From Augochlora pura (lineage: Eukaryota > Arthropoda > Insecta > Hymenoptera > Halictidae), in NCBI RefSeq assembly GCF_028453695.1, contig NC_135774.1, positions 372,001 to 436,000 of the forward strand: 64,000 nt of DNA, given 5' to 3'. The notes below the pieces were generated by a model, which did not search any database, was not told where the DNA came from, and saw only the letters and a list, made by a program, of their open reading frames with translations. Positions 22,076-33,984 of this stretch are shown one piece after another (position 1 is the first letter of the stretch; each line of letters begins with the position of its first letter). The position numbers were made by a program, and so were the translations under genes.

Positions 22076-23095
22076 GTTTTTGAGAGAAGCGACCCAGTTT
22101 GTCGTCGATAAATGGCCAGGATTCCCCCCAACGGTCCCGACAGCCTCTCGCAGCCTCGCACGGAGTCTCGCCAAGCCGCGCGCCGTCTCGCGTGTAGTCC
22201 GCTCCGCATTTGGCTCGTGCTGCATATTGGGGCGTCGATGCAGATTACGAGCCGGCAAGAAGGCGAACCACTTCGGCCGGAGAATACCTAATGCGGCGCA
22301 CCTTTAGTGGTACTCGACTTAATCTTAACTGACGTTAAATCGGCACCGTGTCAGCTAGGCGCTCGTTTGCGGCCATCGAATCCGAGAGGAGAACTCGCGT
22401 CGGTGCTCGGCACGTGGACAAAGAGGATCCCGCGGATCGGAAATGAACCGTAGAAAGCGGAGGCTGCGCGAAAGCGAAGGGGAAGATGGTCGGGAAAGGA
22501 AACGGTGCAACGTGGAAATCAGGAAACGGCTATACCCATGGGAAATGCTTTCGTGGAAAGTTACGTTCGCGCGCTCTGGAAAAACGCGGCGCCCGTCCGG
22601 AACGATGTTTATGGCGAAGCCGATCGTCGAGCAGGATTCATCGCAAGTTGTTTAGAGAGATACCGTACGTTCAACTTTTGCTGGTTGAACCAACATGCCG
22701 GTTGTTGCCGATTCGTTCGCAATAATATACTAAAAGTTGTTCAAATCATTTTGGTCGTACGAGGATCGTTGTAGTCTTCCGAGCGAGTCGTTGGTATATA
22801 GTACCGTAGGAAAATAATCGAATCGATTTTGAGATTAGCGAGGCTGATCGATAAACGATCGGCGCCCCGATACGCGTAACGGTTAACTTTTTTTCGTAGC
22901 GGCCGCAGAGCCGATCGATCGGAGGAGGTTCTTTCTCCCGGGACATTCCTCGGGTAGACGGAAAATAAAGAAGTAACCGGACATGGTAATTTATGCTGAC
23001 GCAGCCTTATAGGTGACGGCGCGGCGTATCGGAGGATGTTCATCGAGTATTCCCGCGGGCGTGACTTGTCAGCTCCGGCGTTACAATCGCGCGCC

Positions 23096-23114
23096 CCTTA
23101 ATTATCAATTAAGG
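23096..23114. other. AT-rich palindrome, 8-bp stem
   Basis: CCTTAATT at 23096-23103 is exactly complementary to AATTAAGG at 23107-23114, with a three-base spacer. It also contains TAATT/AATTA cores of the kind homeodomain proteins bind; that link is inference only. Confidence 0.6.
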
Positions 23115-23246
23115 TAAAAGTGGCTCCCTGTCCTCGCCGAATCGGCAATGACTTATGAGCGGTTGCCCAACGATTCACCGAATTTCGTATAATTCTTACA
23201 AGTGGATCGACCTTTATCGGACTCGTGCACGCGTCGCGATATCGTG

Positions 23247-23279
23247 CCGGTCCGGCCCGGCCCGGCCAAGCCCGGCCCG
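23247..23279. repeat. CCCGG-type pentamer run
   Basis: Imperfect CCGGT/CCCGG units with one CCAAG interruption. The same pentamer is cleaner at 49696-49725. Confidence 0.8.
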
Positions 23280-23504
23280 CGGTCTCGATCCCGGTTCGCG
23301 CACTTTTAATTCAATGGAAAGAGGAAACTGCAATCTCGGGCCACGACAGGGCGCCGAGATAGAGGCAATCTGGAAACACGAATTGGCCATTTGGCGGGCG
23401 TGGCGTTGCGCATGACCGTCGCATAATTCCCTCCGGATTCGTGACTCTGACTCTGCTTTTTCTTGCAAGGCTTCTTCGACTCCGCCGACTCCGACTGCGC
23501 CGAG

Positions 23505-23532
23505 TCCGGCTCCGGCTCCGGCTCCGGCTCCG
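23505..23532. repeat. (TCCGGC)4 hexamer array
   Basis: Four perfect TCCGGC units plus a partial one. Degenerate CGACTCCG units lie to the left at 23478-23500. Confidence 0.92.
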
Positions 23533-24084
23533 TCCGACTACGAACGCAGGACTTTCGGTTTCCGTGAAACTGAAAACCTCTGATTTTATCGCATTTCCCG
23601 GTTACGAAATACATTTTAGCTTAGAATCGAAAATGGCTCAATCTCCGAAAAGAAACGGCCAATTAAACAATTTACATTTTCGGAAGAACGTTGCGGACGA
23701 AAGGATGCGAGCGGGAACGAGATTCGCAATAAAATGAAAAGGCGCCGACCACGCCGCCGTCCGACGCAACACGTTCTAAGGCCTCTCCCCGGCCTGGCGG
23801 TGGCTTTGCATACAAGGCGACGCGAAAAGAAGCCGAAGGGCCTCTCAAATGTGCCTTAACTTTTCAGACTGGCAATTATACTGGTATTTACTGCCGCGGC
23901 CTCTCCCGAAACGCCATTGTGCTCGCGCCAACATTTGCATCCCTTGTACGCGCGACCGTCGATTGTTTTAATGGCCGCTCCCGCAGGGCCTTAGCCCATA
24001 AACTTCATTGTTTAGGCACGCCTTTTTAGGCGCTCGGCCTCGACGTTAGAATCGCATAACGAGGCAGGATGCATGGGCTGGAAT

Positions 24085-24104
24085 AGAGCTCGGCTCCGAG
24101 CTCT
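24085..24104. other. Inverted repeat, 8-bp stem, 4-base loop
   Basis: AGAGCTCG at 24085-24092 is complementary to CGAGCTCT at 24097-24104. A compact hairpin of unknown role. Confidence 0.65.
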
Positions 24105-25714
24105 CGTTCGCCAAATATTTTCGGATGCGGCACCATCGCGTAAAAGTTCCTGCTAAACAAAGTTCGAGAGAAACTTTGTCAAAAACGCTGTTTCCAGCCA
24201 CCAGAACCGGATATTATCGCGAAGCCAGCCCCAACGATCTCTCGATCTTTCGTTCGTGGCCGGTTTCGGTGTTCTCCATCGAAGGATCGACATCCCCTGG
24301 GCGAACGAATAAATCCTTGTAATCCTCGTCATTTGTCAGGAACAAGGGCCGAGCGAGTCCATGAATACATTCACGGGCGTAATTCACAGCCGGGGCTCGG
24401 GCCCGGAGCCCAATCTTTCTTCGTAACCGTACGGTTATTAACCGAAACGGCGAGTTTCGTCGTTTAACCTGGCGGAATGCGCCCCCTCGATGGGGCGGCA
24501 GTGCCTCGCCGATGGAAATCTTGGGGGTGTGTCCAGGTCCTTGAAAGAAATTCGTGCTTTTCGGACGATCTGCTCGGTCTCCGACAAATATTCGGTGGCT
24601 ACGCGCTGCGAATTTCCATTATAATTACCGGCCGCTCGATTAAAATATTTATTTGTCCCGACGACGATCTTTGAGTGAAAGACAAGTTTCCTTCGTCGAC
24701 TAAGAGATTACTCACCGTGGGAGAAACTACGAATAATTTCGTAAATCGAGGCAAACTAAAACGTCGTAAATACTCGGTAAATAGCTTATTAAGCGGTTTA
24801 TTCCGAAGCGTTGCGTCGTGCCGGCGGAATAATCTGGGAAATTAAATAGAGTAATTAAATCACCGTCCATAACCGTTTCTCGGACTACGCTGCAGGTTGG
24901 TAATTATCGAAAGGTTTTAACCAGAGGTCCCAAAGTATAATCAAAACGATTTAGGAGGGGGGCATCGCGACGGGGTGTCGGGGGCCCCCCGTTGGGGCGG
25001 GTTCCGATGCCGGAGCCCCGAGCACCGAGCATCGGGTTCACGGGGAACCCTAAAACCCGCGGCGAAACGCATCGGGACGTCGAGGCGGGAGAGTCGAGAC
25101 AGGAGACCGTCGAAACACCACCGACTGCGATTCACCTGCTCGTCGAGACCGGACAGAAGTCTTCCGATCTTTGTGAAAGGAACGGCGCGCGGCGAGAAAA
25201 ATGGCGCCGAAACTGACCAATCGAACGAGCACCGTGCGTCCTGTCGATTTGATCGATGACCGGCACCGGGATACATCCTTATCTGCCGCGGAACGAGGGT
25301 CTCTTTCTTCTGTCCGATGGTCGTTAAGCGGTCCCTCGAACCGTGAACGAACGCTGATACGGACCAGAACAAGGGGAATACCGCGCGTTCCCTTCGCTCT
25401 TTGCCTTTTCTGAAAACGATTTCTCTGATTTCTCCTTTAACAATGCTCAAACGCGATACGGAGTAACGCTTTTTCACATTCATACGATGCGTGTTCGAGG
25501 AAAAACCTTGATCGACGGATCTTTATAATATCCGTTCTTATATGAAACAATCGTCGACGAGACTCGTTTACGAGCAGCAGACTTTTACAGAGTTTTCTCG
25601 GCGGCGAACGGAATGGAGTATCTCGATTTCTCGCGAGAACAAGAGGGTACCTCCGTCATTTGTCAAACGGAGCTCGATGCTCTCTCCCCTTCCCCAATAA
25701 AACGAGTCCACCCG

Positions 25715-25758
25715 CTAAACCTAAACCTAAACCTAAACCTAAACCTAAATGGCTAAAC
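25715..25758. repeat. Interstitial telomere-like array (CTAAAC)n
   Basis: Five perfect CTAAAC hexamers and a CTAAAT unit (25715-25750), then GG and another CTAAAC at 25753-25758. Read on the other strand the unit is TTTAGG. The ancestral insect telomere repeat is TTAGG, and TTTAGGG is typical of plants. This is one base away from the insect form and lies inside the window, not at an end. Confidence 0.85.
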
Positions 25759-26214
25759 CTGAATCCACACCTGTAGCGAAGCACCTAGAATCTGGTGTTC
25801 GAGGGCTCGACCGGCCGAATAAAAGGAAATGAAAATAGAATACTTGTTCGACGCGCTCGTTATGGCGAAGCTCTCTGATGAGGTGTTCCGTCCGAATACG
25901 GTGATGCATTGTTTCGGGGATTAGTTGGCAGCGCGCGTGTTCGCTCACGAAATCCAATGATCACCCCTGCGGATTTGCCTTTCATTTTCTATAGAGAGAT
26001 GCCCGCAGTCGATCACTTTAATCGATTTCGCCCGAGCTGCCGCAAGAACCGAACGGATCGCTGGATCGTCTTGATGAATGGCTGAATTATCGGCGCGGAA
26101 CCGCCAATGAATATCGTTAATGAGGGTGGCAGGTCCCGGCCGAGGTCGCATAAATTTATACCCGAGACCGAGACTGTCCCGAGAGTTCTTCATCGAGATT
26201 TAATTATTCGCGCC

Positions 26215-26365
26215 CTCTTCTCTCCCCTTCTCCTTCTCGCCATCACCCTTCTCCCTTTCTCCTCTTTGGGTTTTCTCGTCTCCTACCACCTTCTTTCTTT
26301 CTTTCTTTCTTTCTTTCCTTCTTTCTTTCTTTCTCTCTTTCTTTCTTTCTTTCTTTCTTTCTTTC
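26215..26365. repeat. Long polypyrimidine tract with (CTTT)n
   Basis: From about 26215 the plus strand is mostly C and T. From 26291 it becomes CTTT repeats with a TTCC and a CTCT interruption. The complement reads as Lys-Glu-Arg repeats, which accounts for a spurious charged minus-strand frame. (CGTT)n follows at 26366-26377. Confidence 0.9.
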
Positions 26366-26721
26366 GCTCGTTCGTTCGAACGATCGATGCAACGTCCTTC
26401 GATTTCGAAGCAAGGCCTTTATTAACGATCGCGTCTTTTACCCTGGTAGACGCGGTCGATGGCCGCTTTGACATTTTTCGAGTCATCGTCGGCTCTTCGA
26501 AGAAATTGACGAGGTGTTGCGAAGGTTTGCGCATTTTACCGTAGGTGGAAACCGTCTGGGACGATAATAGAAAACATATCTTGGATCTTTCGCATTTTGT
26601 AGAAATTACTCCGAACGAAAGAAAGCTGAAACCAGCGCGTTGTCCTATGGAGGGTTGCGATGGTCGGCGCCTAGCGCCTCGAAAAAACGTGCCACCGGTC
26701 CACCGGTCTGGGGCTCCACAG

Positions 26722-26760
26722 GGCCGCGGGGCCGCGGGGCTGCGGGGCCCCGGGGCCTCG
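26722..26760. repeat. Degenerate 8-mer GGCCGCGG array
   Basis: Units GGCCGCGG, GGCCGCGG, GGCTGCGG, GGCCCCGG and a partial GGCCTCG: five units with one change at a time. It is extremely GC-rich. Confidence 0.85.
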
Positions 26761-27804
26761 AGACATCGAGGCTGGGCGAAACAGTCTGAAAATAGCCCAT
26801 TTAATCCGGGCGGCTCCTCCCACCCGGCGCTATTACCTTTTGCATTTTTACCCTATGAATTCATCTTCGGAAATTAACAACCCAATTAAACCGGCCATTA
26901 ACGTCTCGATATCTCATTAGACAGGGATCGTTTGCAACTTTTAATAGAAGGGGCACCCGGTTTTTGCGAAACACGCAAACGCGCGCGGCCGAACGGATTC
27001 TCATTACCAGGAAAGAAAACGAAAAAATGAGCGGACGCGGCCGATTTCGATCGGGGGCGACGCCGCGCGCGGCGCGGACCGCAAAGAGAACGCGAGGGGA
27101 AGGAGGAAAGCGTCGCACGCGGACAGAGACGCGGGCCGGTTTACGATGTTTTCTTATCGACGTTATGGCCGCAAAACGGTCCGAATCTCGATACGGTAAT
27201 TGATGCGGGCACCAATACGGATTCGGATACGGATACGGATAGGGTGGATCGCGTGCACGCGGCTTTGGCACATTTTAAACGATCATTAATATTTAACACG
27301 GTGCCTACGCTCCGCGACCGAAAACAAAGAGAAAGAAAATCCAACGGCGACGACGACACAGCCCGCTACCTTGTCCGAGAGAATTCGATATTATTATTAT
27401 TATTACACAGATCCGAATCCGAGTAGTCCCACCGCGGCTCTCGAAACTGCTCGCGCCTTTTCGCCTTTTCGCCTTTGCCCCGCCACCACCAATACCACCG
27501 GCTCGCAATTTCTCGCCATTTCGTTGAGAACGCAAAGACGTTCGATTTTCTAATTTCAAGCAAGCAGAAGCGAACCCAAGGAAACTTGGAGTTTTCAAAG
27601 CGTGCGGTCGAAACGAGCCGTTTCAGGACCATTCGTCATTCTCCGTCCATTTTCAGGCACCTGAATTGTCTCAGACCCCCGACACCCATTGTTTCACCGC
27701 GGTCGATACGCACGATCGGCTCGACTCGGCCGAGAAGGCGGAGGAGTCTCGTTAAATAACGTTTCACCGCCGATTAACCGAATCTCGTAACTTCTGTTCC
27801 CTCC

Positions 27805-27837
27805 GCCGTCGCCTTTGCCGTCGCCTTTGCCGTCGCT
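27805..27837. repeat. (GCCGTCGCCTTT)2.7 12-mer array
   Basis: Two perfect 12-mers and a third truncated copy. Confidence 0.88.
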
Positions 27838-28623
27838 TCGGATCGCATAGCTGGAAAAGACCGAATCCTCGCCCCGGTTTTTCTGCCTATTGTCTTACTT
27901 TCACGGTCGATTACTCGGTCTTAGGCCGTCCGGGTGCGGCTTTTTCTTTTCGCGAGGAACAATGCCGGTTTAATTAGAAAACGGCCGAACTCGATGCGTG
28001 GGACCAATCGCATACCGTTCCTCCATAGACCTCCGGCCGGCCGCTCCGTTTTTTTCTGGCAGCTCGGTAATTGGAGCAGGGAATTAGATTTTTCAGACCG
28101 TCGTGTTCGCCGATAACGACGATCTACCGGGTGCACGGAACGAAGATCTTCCCAGTTACCTGCGATCTTTCGCATTCCGAGTCTCGGCAACGACGATTCG
28201 TTCGACGCGGTTTAAATAGTTGACCGGTCGGTTCGCGCGTTCGCTCGCGAACGTTGCGTCGCAAACCGTCGATTTCACATTCGAGGAAGCATGAAGTTTC
28301 TTTGGTTGTCGAAGCGAGTGGGCGATGAAAGTGCACGGGGCGAAGGAAGAGAGGGTCCCCCCCTTGCTCGCGGTTTCACGATCGAACGATCTCGAGCCGA
28401 GCCGGTCGAATCGTTCCTCCTTAATAGAACTGTTCGCAGAGGACGCGACGGGTCGAGCGAGCCACCGAAAACCGCAACCTCCGGTTCCCACCGTCAGCCG
28501 GTCTTATTAATTGCGAAATGTTTATCGTTAAATCCTGCGGAATCCGGTCGCGTCGCGTTGCCAATCTCTGCCGCGGCCGAGGAATTTCCAGGGAGAAATC
28601 GTTCTACGACGACCGCAAAACCG

Positions 28624-28672
28624 CCACTCGCCACTCGCCACTCGCCACTCGCCACTCGCCACTCGCTACTCG
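28624..28672. repeat. (CCACTCG)6 7-mer array
   Basis: Six perfect CCACTCG units and a seventh, CTACTCG. A (GAC/GGC)n-like stretch follows to about 28700. Confidence 0.95.
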
Positions 28673-29763
28673 TCGCGCGACGGCGACGACGACGGCGACG
28701 CGCGCCCACGGAGCGATTCCCTCGATATCGGAGCCTCTCAAAGTTTCTTCCTGGCAAAAGTATCGCTTCTCGACCGGCCATTACGAAGACAACTTTTACT
28801 TCGGCCGTTTGGACGCGGGGCTTAGAGAGAAGTGTCCCGAGGGGCCCACGCAGCGGAAAACGGCACTCGAGCGCTGCGAGAACCAACGATTTCTATATTG
28901 CTCTCCAAATGTCGTTGGCCACTTAGGTCGGCGCACGTGGGCTATCCAGAGACTTGTTTCATAAAACACTGTAAACTCGGCTTGTCGAAGATGTTCCTTA
29001 ATACCTCGTTTCGTGGGGAAAATACTTGTGACGTAATAAAGTGAACGCCATTAGAAAATTTTACAGTTATTTTTCATCGTCGTCGTTGAGTAGCGACCCA
29101 ATCTCCGTGAACGATTCAAATCTGAAAACCATTGGAATAAATAAATGAAACCGATATCAAAAAATAACTGTGAAAGCGTCGAAACGAACAGGTGTCGGGC
29201 AACTTAATGGAGCATTATAACGGAGCTTGCGATCGATCCAACGCCGTACGCCTACGTTGGCTTCTAATCAAAGGAAAGTTCGGACAATAGCCTGTTAGCA
29301 TCGGTTCACCATCCACAGCCAGCGTTCTTTGTGTTTATTGTTCCAGTCGTCCGCTTTCGGCGTTCTTCGCCCCTCTCTGTCGCTCCCCCACTCTCTGGCC
29401 TCGCTACCCTAATTTGTTCGAGGTGGTGCAAGGAGAACTCGGTGCGATGACCGAGATTTCATAGATTGTCAAGGGTACCAGGTATCGAGCACCTGTTTCG
29501 ATGCATCCGTCCCTGCGGTCGAATTTCTCCGATCCACCTTTTCCCTCTTCTTCGCTTTCGTTCGAGTGCAGCGTCGTGTCTCCTTAAACTATTTTATTGG
29601 CCGTGAACAATGGCCTATTCGAGGCTAAATAGGCGCCCAGCTTTGACGATCGGAATTTGATAGCGTTTCGAACGACGGGTTGAAAGGTGAACGGTTTTTT
29701 CAGGAAATTCAACGTTGCTTCGATTCCGCGGCCAAACAATAGTAAAGTTAGGTTCCCGAACAA

Positions 29764-29790
29764 TCGAAAAATCGAAAAATCGAAAAATCG
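29764..29790. repeat. (TCGAAAAA)3 8-mer array
   Basis: Three perfect TCGAAAAA units and a partial fourth. One of the few AT-rich arrays in the window. Confidence 0.9.
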
Positions 29791-30462
29791 GAGCGGACGA
29801 TTCTCGCAAGGACACCGTCGTCCTCCGAAGGAGAAGCCCGTTTCGCCGACTCCATTAAAAACGGTCGCTCGTTACAATAAATTAATATTTAACGAGGCCG
29901 TCGCGCGAATTGCGCAAAGCACGGAGCAGGTGCGTGCGTGGCAAGGTACCCGTTCGAAATCAACGATAAATCAGCCATCGAACAATGTCCACGATACCGT
30001 AATTCCCTGTAACGAATTCCCATCGAGTAGCGTTTATGGGCGTCGTCCGTCGGACAATTAGCCCCCGTCATTAAGCGGCGGGCTCGAACCGCAGAATCAC
30101 GTTGTCGGGTCGGTTTTTTCCACGCGAAAGGCGTGAAACTCGGTTGTAATAGCAACCTAGGAGCAACGTTAACGTCCCTCCGCGCTGGAATAATCAGTCA
30201 TCCGTGGGATCCACGGTGATTCCCGTCCGCGTTCACCGCTCGAAAAACCGAAGATTGGCCGGGCTTGCTCGTCGGCAATGATTCTCACCGGCCGACTAAT
30301 TATTGTTATTAACCGACGGATCAGTCTGTACAGGTGATCGTTCGTTGCTTCCGATATTACGGCCGCGTGGCCCGCTATTAGCCGGCATGCTGATACGTTT
30401 TTTGTGCGGCCGCGGAATTCGAATCGGCCAATTACAACGGAGCCGAGTCGAGACGAGTCGGA

Positions 30463-30485
30463 GCGAGGCGAGGCGAGGCGAGGCG
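30463..30485. repeat. GCGAG pentamer run
   Basis: Four GCGAG-type units next to degenerate GAGTCGA sequence. Confidence 0.82.
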
Positions 30486-30794
30486 AACCCGCTCGCAGTC
30501 GATTTCGGTGTAATTACCGGCACGGTTCGGCGTCGGGGGCGTTCGCTAGAACTGGAACACGAACGCGATCCCGACCACGACAGGAATTACGCTGCTAGTT
30601 ACCGCTCGTTATTTCGGTGACAGGAAGGGCACGGACCCTCCTGATCGATCGCGCGTCGATCCGCGCTATAATATCCGCGCAAATCGGCGGGACTGTCGAA
30701 GCCGGCGGTGATCGCAACAATGATAGCAGAAGTAATTGAGCGATTATGAGATCGCAAATTTTATTCCGCCGTAATTGATAAAACTCGAGATGGT

Positions 30795-31115
30795 ATGTTA
30801 TATAACTTTTTAGACACTTTTATCTTCTCAAATAGAATTTCTAATACAATGAAGATACAGCTTTACGATTCTGTAAATGAATTCATAAAAGTTCGTATTT
30901 ACATAAACATCCACGGTCTAGAAAGCACGTCACTAAATCATCCTGCAAAACACTATCCCGAGAGATACGCTGGTCAAGACCTGGCGCTTTCTAACAACAG
31001 CGTTATCGAATCTACCCCTACAAGTGGAAAAACTCATGCATTATGTATTCTCATGCATATTGATGGATCTCCTATGAAACTTGAAGCGTATTTTAATCTA
31101 ATTATCAACCCTTAA
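30795..31115 (+). CDS. Unrecognised 106-codon open frame in an AT-richer patch
   Basis: The frame runs from ATG at 30795 to TAA. The product is balanced in composition, with a Phe/Ile-rich start, a second Met at residue 19, a middle containing HYPERYAGQDLA, and a Leu/Ile-rich end. I recognise no family. Unlike nearly all other frames here, it crosses no simple repeat. Four 60-base rows counted within it have about 16, 26, 29 and 21 G/C (near 38%), and CpG is scarcer than in the flanks, so an open frame this long is less expected by chance. It could be a small gene, one exon, or a piece of an inserted element. No clear promoter, splice pair or poly-A signal is visible. Confidence 0.25.
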   Translation: MLYNFLDTFIFSNRISNTMKIQLYDSVNEFIKVRIYINIHGLESTSLNHPAKHYPERYAGQDLALSNNSVIESTPTSGKTHALCILMHIDGSPMKLEAYFNLIINP

Positions 31116-31710
31116 ATGTTAAACCGAGATTTAACGATGACCGCCCAGAAGGCGTTTTGCGAGGCAAGCACAGCCACCGATAAAAGTATTTGTTCGTTGG
31201 ATTTCCGATTTCCTGATTTGATCCGAACGATCGTAGTAGAACGAAACTTGACTCGAGACTTGTTTTCCTGTGAGATGTCTTGAATAAATTCGTCCGCGAA
31301 ACTTTGAGGGGAGCCCGAGCGAGCCTGAACGCGTCGGTCGTTTCGAGGGCATAGCCGAAGCGTCGCCGTGACACTAAGCGGAACGCGAAACTACGGCGAA
31401 TAATTGCGGCACGTTCGAGCGAGTCGCGAGTGCAACAACACCGCACAAGAGGCTGCGTCAGCACCGTGCTTGTGTGGGCATAACCACGGCTGCACCCACT
31501 CGGGCCCAACCACCGCCGGCCAATTAACCCGAATGGTAACGAGCCGCGTCGAGTGCGTCGCGTCGCGTCGCGTCCTCTACTCGCTCCTGCTCGCCTCTCT
31601 ACGCGCTTCTACGCGCTTGCGAAACCAGCCTTTCTGTTGCCGAAATCGCTCGCCGCTCTGCGGTTCGCGCGAGTCTCGCTGCTTTTTGCTTTCGCGAAAC
31701 CACGATACCC

Positions 31711-31735
31711 GCTGCGCCGCGCCGCGCCGCGCCGC
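31711..31735. repeat. (GCCGC)4 pentamer run
   Basis: One GCTGC and four GCCGC units. GCCGC is the complement of GCGGC, so this is the GGCGC family in reverse orientation. Confidence 0.9.
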
Positions 31736-33951
31736 TCTCGATCCGGTGCTCGCCTTTTTACCGGCTTTGCGCGTTCGGCCGATCGGAATGCCGAGGACCG
31801 AGTTATTTCATCTTTCTGGAATCTCTCCGTCACGTCATGCGCGCTCCGCTAGAAAAGCTTCTGCCGGAGACATATTTACGATTTCGACAACCGTGGTCGA
31901 CCCTTTGGACAACTAATTGCGCTAATTGTCTCGCGGATCGTTGGACCATGGTAGTCCTTGTAGCGTTCGTTCGGCGGTTTCCTTCGATTCGCCAGCGCAT
32001 CTCCGTTGTTTCTCTTTAGCCGTCGGACCGCCTGTCACTCCATCCGAGGATGGCTGCCCGTTCGCGGCGTTGCTGCGTTCCTTTGCATAACTCCGTCGAA
32101 CAAAGGAGTCACTCGAGCGGTCAGTTTCGACTCGAAATTTTTGGCCCCGCGGAGCGGAAATCCTCTGCACCGTGACGACGGGAAGGAAGCGTCGAGGATC
32201 CGGCAGGGTGCTTTCCAGAAACCGCCTCGACGATCGCGTTGGCTGATTTTTTTTACGAGGGCCCGCCGATGCACAGAGATGATTGGGGTAGATATTTTTA
32301 CGCGGCGGCCGACGGCTACCGAAGCGAGCGCGCGAGACGCTCCCGAACCTTAACGATATAATTCATTTCGTGTTACAAGGTCTATCGTAGCCTGCGAATT
32401 TTGCGCGTCTATAGCTAGCGCAAAATTGTCCTCGCGACACTGCTGTCTCCGTATGAAAAGGAGAAAATTATCGGATATCGCGTGGAATCCCACAAATACG
32501 GTTTCCGCCGTGTTCATTGCTCGGCCTAGATCGTACGATTAAACGATGTTCGGACAAAGTTAAAGTTGAACCGTGGCCCAAGAAGCATTCTACGATCGTA
32601 CGATTCGAGGGATCGTGGGCGCGCCGCTGCACGCTTCGCCTTCCGGAACCCGCCGATTTGCTCGGCTGGTTCGCCTAATCGAAAACCGAGCGAGGGGTGA
32701 AAAGGGGAATAGCGATAGAAAATCGTCCAGGATCACGAAGTTGCAGATCGGAACCGGGTCGGGACGGCTCGAGGCGACGCGAACAGGATCGGTAGCCCGT
32801 TCGTGTCTAAATATTCCCACATTCGACATTTTCTAGATTAACCGAATTCTTCGAGCCATTCCTTCCGACGAAACGTTTATTCCAACCGAACAGCGGAATC
32901 GGAGCTCGATCGAGAAACAATTTGCCTTTTACATCTCGTCCCGCAGCAGACGACGAAAGAGATTCAATCTTAAATTTCACAGGGAACGCCATCGGATTTT
33001 CCGTTGCAGAAGCGACGCCACACCGTGAATCCCATCGCGTGTTTCTCGAATCTGTCCGCGTCGGGAGCCAAAAGATATAGCCGGTCCGTGGTAGGAGAGG
33101 CAAATAAGCATGCCGGCTAGGTCTGGGAAAAGTGCCACGGTAGAACGAACTTCGAGGCGTGAATTTTAAGCAGATAGGCGTACCGAGCGCGCGAGGTACA
33201 TAGTTGCAGTTGGAACCGCCGCGGCGTCGGAAACCGAACGTCGCGTTTCTTGGTTCCGAGTAGGCGTACGAGGAGCATCTTCTTCTCTATGCTCGAACCA
33301 ACAACAGGTGGCCCGAACAGGATTTCAAAAATCTACGTCCGCTGGAATTCAAAATTCAATTGGCAAAGGTTCGAGGTAAAGAAGATACCGCAGAAGGTCT
33401 AATCCGAATCTAATAAAATAGCGACGCGTGAACGCTTCTTCGCCAAACAACCTAATAATACCCTAACCGCGACCGTCGTTCCAACCGCGGGCATCGTTTG
33501 AATTTTAATTCTCGCGGAGCATGCCCGATGAAAGGCAATTTGTCCGGGGTGCGATCGTTACTTTCCAGTGACGGTCATCGATAAACCGAACCGTAGGGAC
33601 CATGTTAACAACGCTGGGACCGTTCATCTTCGTATGCTCGGACCGCATCTGATCGAGACGTATGGCTAAACGTCTATTCTTCCTAGCCCTCGATCTCCGA
33701 TCCCCAATCTCCGATTCTAACGCGTACGTGCAAGCGCGCGCTCGCACACGGACGAGCTCTGGACTCGGTCGCTAGCGTACGCGTATGCGTATGCAGCATG
33801 CAGAATGCAGATGCGATAGACACGAGAGATGGTCGCGATCGCTGTGCCATGGACGGTTCCGGCTAGTGGTGCGCAGTTCCCTTTCGGTCCGTACGTTCTG
33901 CTCGCTCTCTCTTTCCCTTCTGACCCCCCTCGGATCCCTCTAGAGCCATCC

Positions 33952-33984
33952 TCGGGCCACCATCGGGCCACCATCGGGCCACCG
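33952..33984. repeat. (TCGGGCCACCA)3 11-mer array
   Basis: Three units of TCGGGCCACCA, the last ending in G. Confidence 0.92.

Larger units (their letters stand above)
20001..25000. other. Non-coding spacer, 20-25 kb
   Basis: Few arrays: a 7-mer at 21442, (GA)25 at 22023, a CCCGG-type run at 23247 and (TCCGGC)n at 23505. 20.0-21.4 kb and 22.4-24.9 kb are mixed, CpG-rich sequence with no motif I recognise. A GTGAGT donor-like site on the minus strand near 24711-24717 follows an open frame of about 48 codons, but with no acceptor or homology it is not called. Confidence 0.6.
25001..30000. other. Non-coding spacer with telomere-like and pyrimidine tracts, 25-30 kb
   Basis: Holds a CCTAAA array, a long pyrimidine tract, 12-mer and 7-mer arrays and an A-rich 8-mer. 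28.97-29.75 kb has no array and no recognised feature. The 211-codon ATG frame at 28291-28926 crosses the 7-mer array, producing Ala-Thr-Arg-His-Ser-Pro-Leu and then poly-Arg, and is rejected as a gene. Confidence 0.6.

Noticed and set aside
24711..24840. GTGAGT donor-like site on the minus strand preceded by about 48 open codons
   Set aside because: An upstream in-frame TAA limits the frame, no acceptor is seen, and donor-like hexamers occur many times by chance in 64 kb.
28291..28926. 211-codon ATG frame
   Set aside because: Its middle is the CCACTCG array and a poly-Arg run; the remainder shows no recognisable family.
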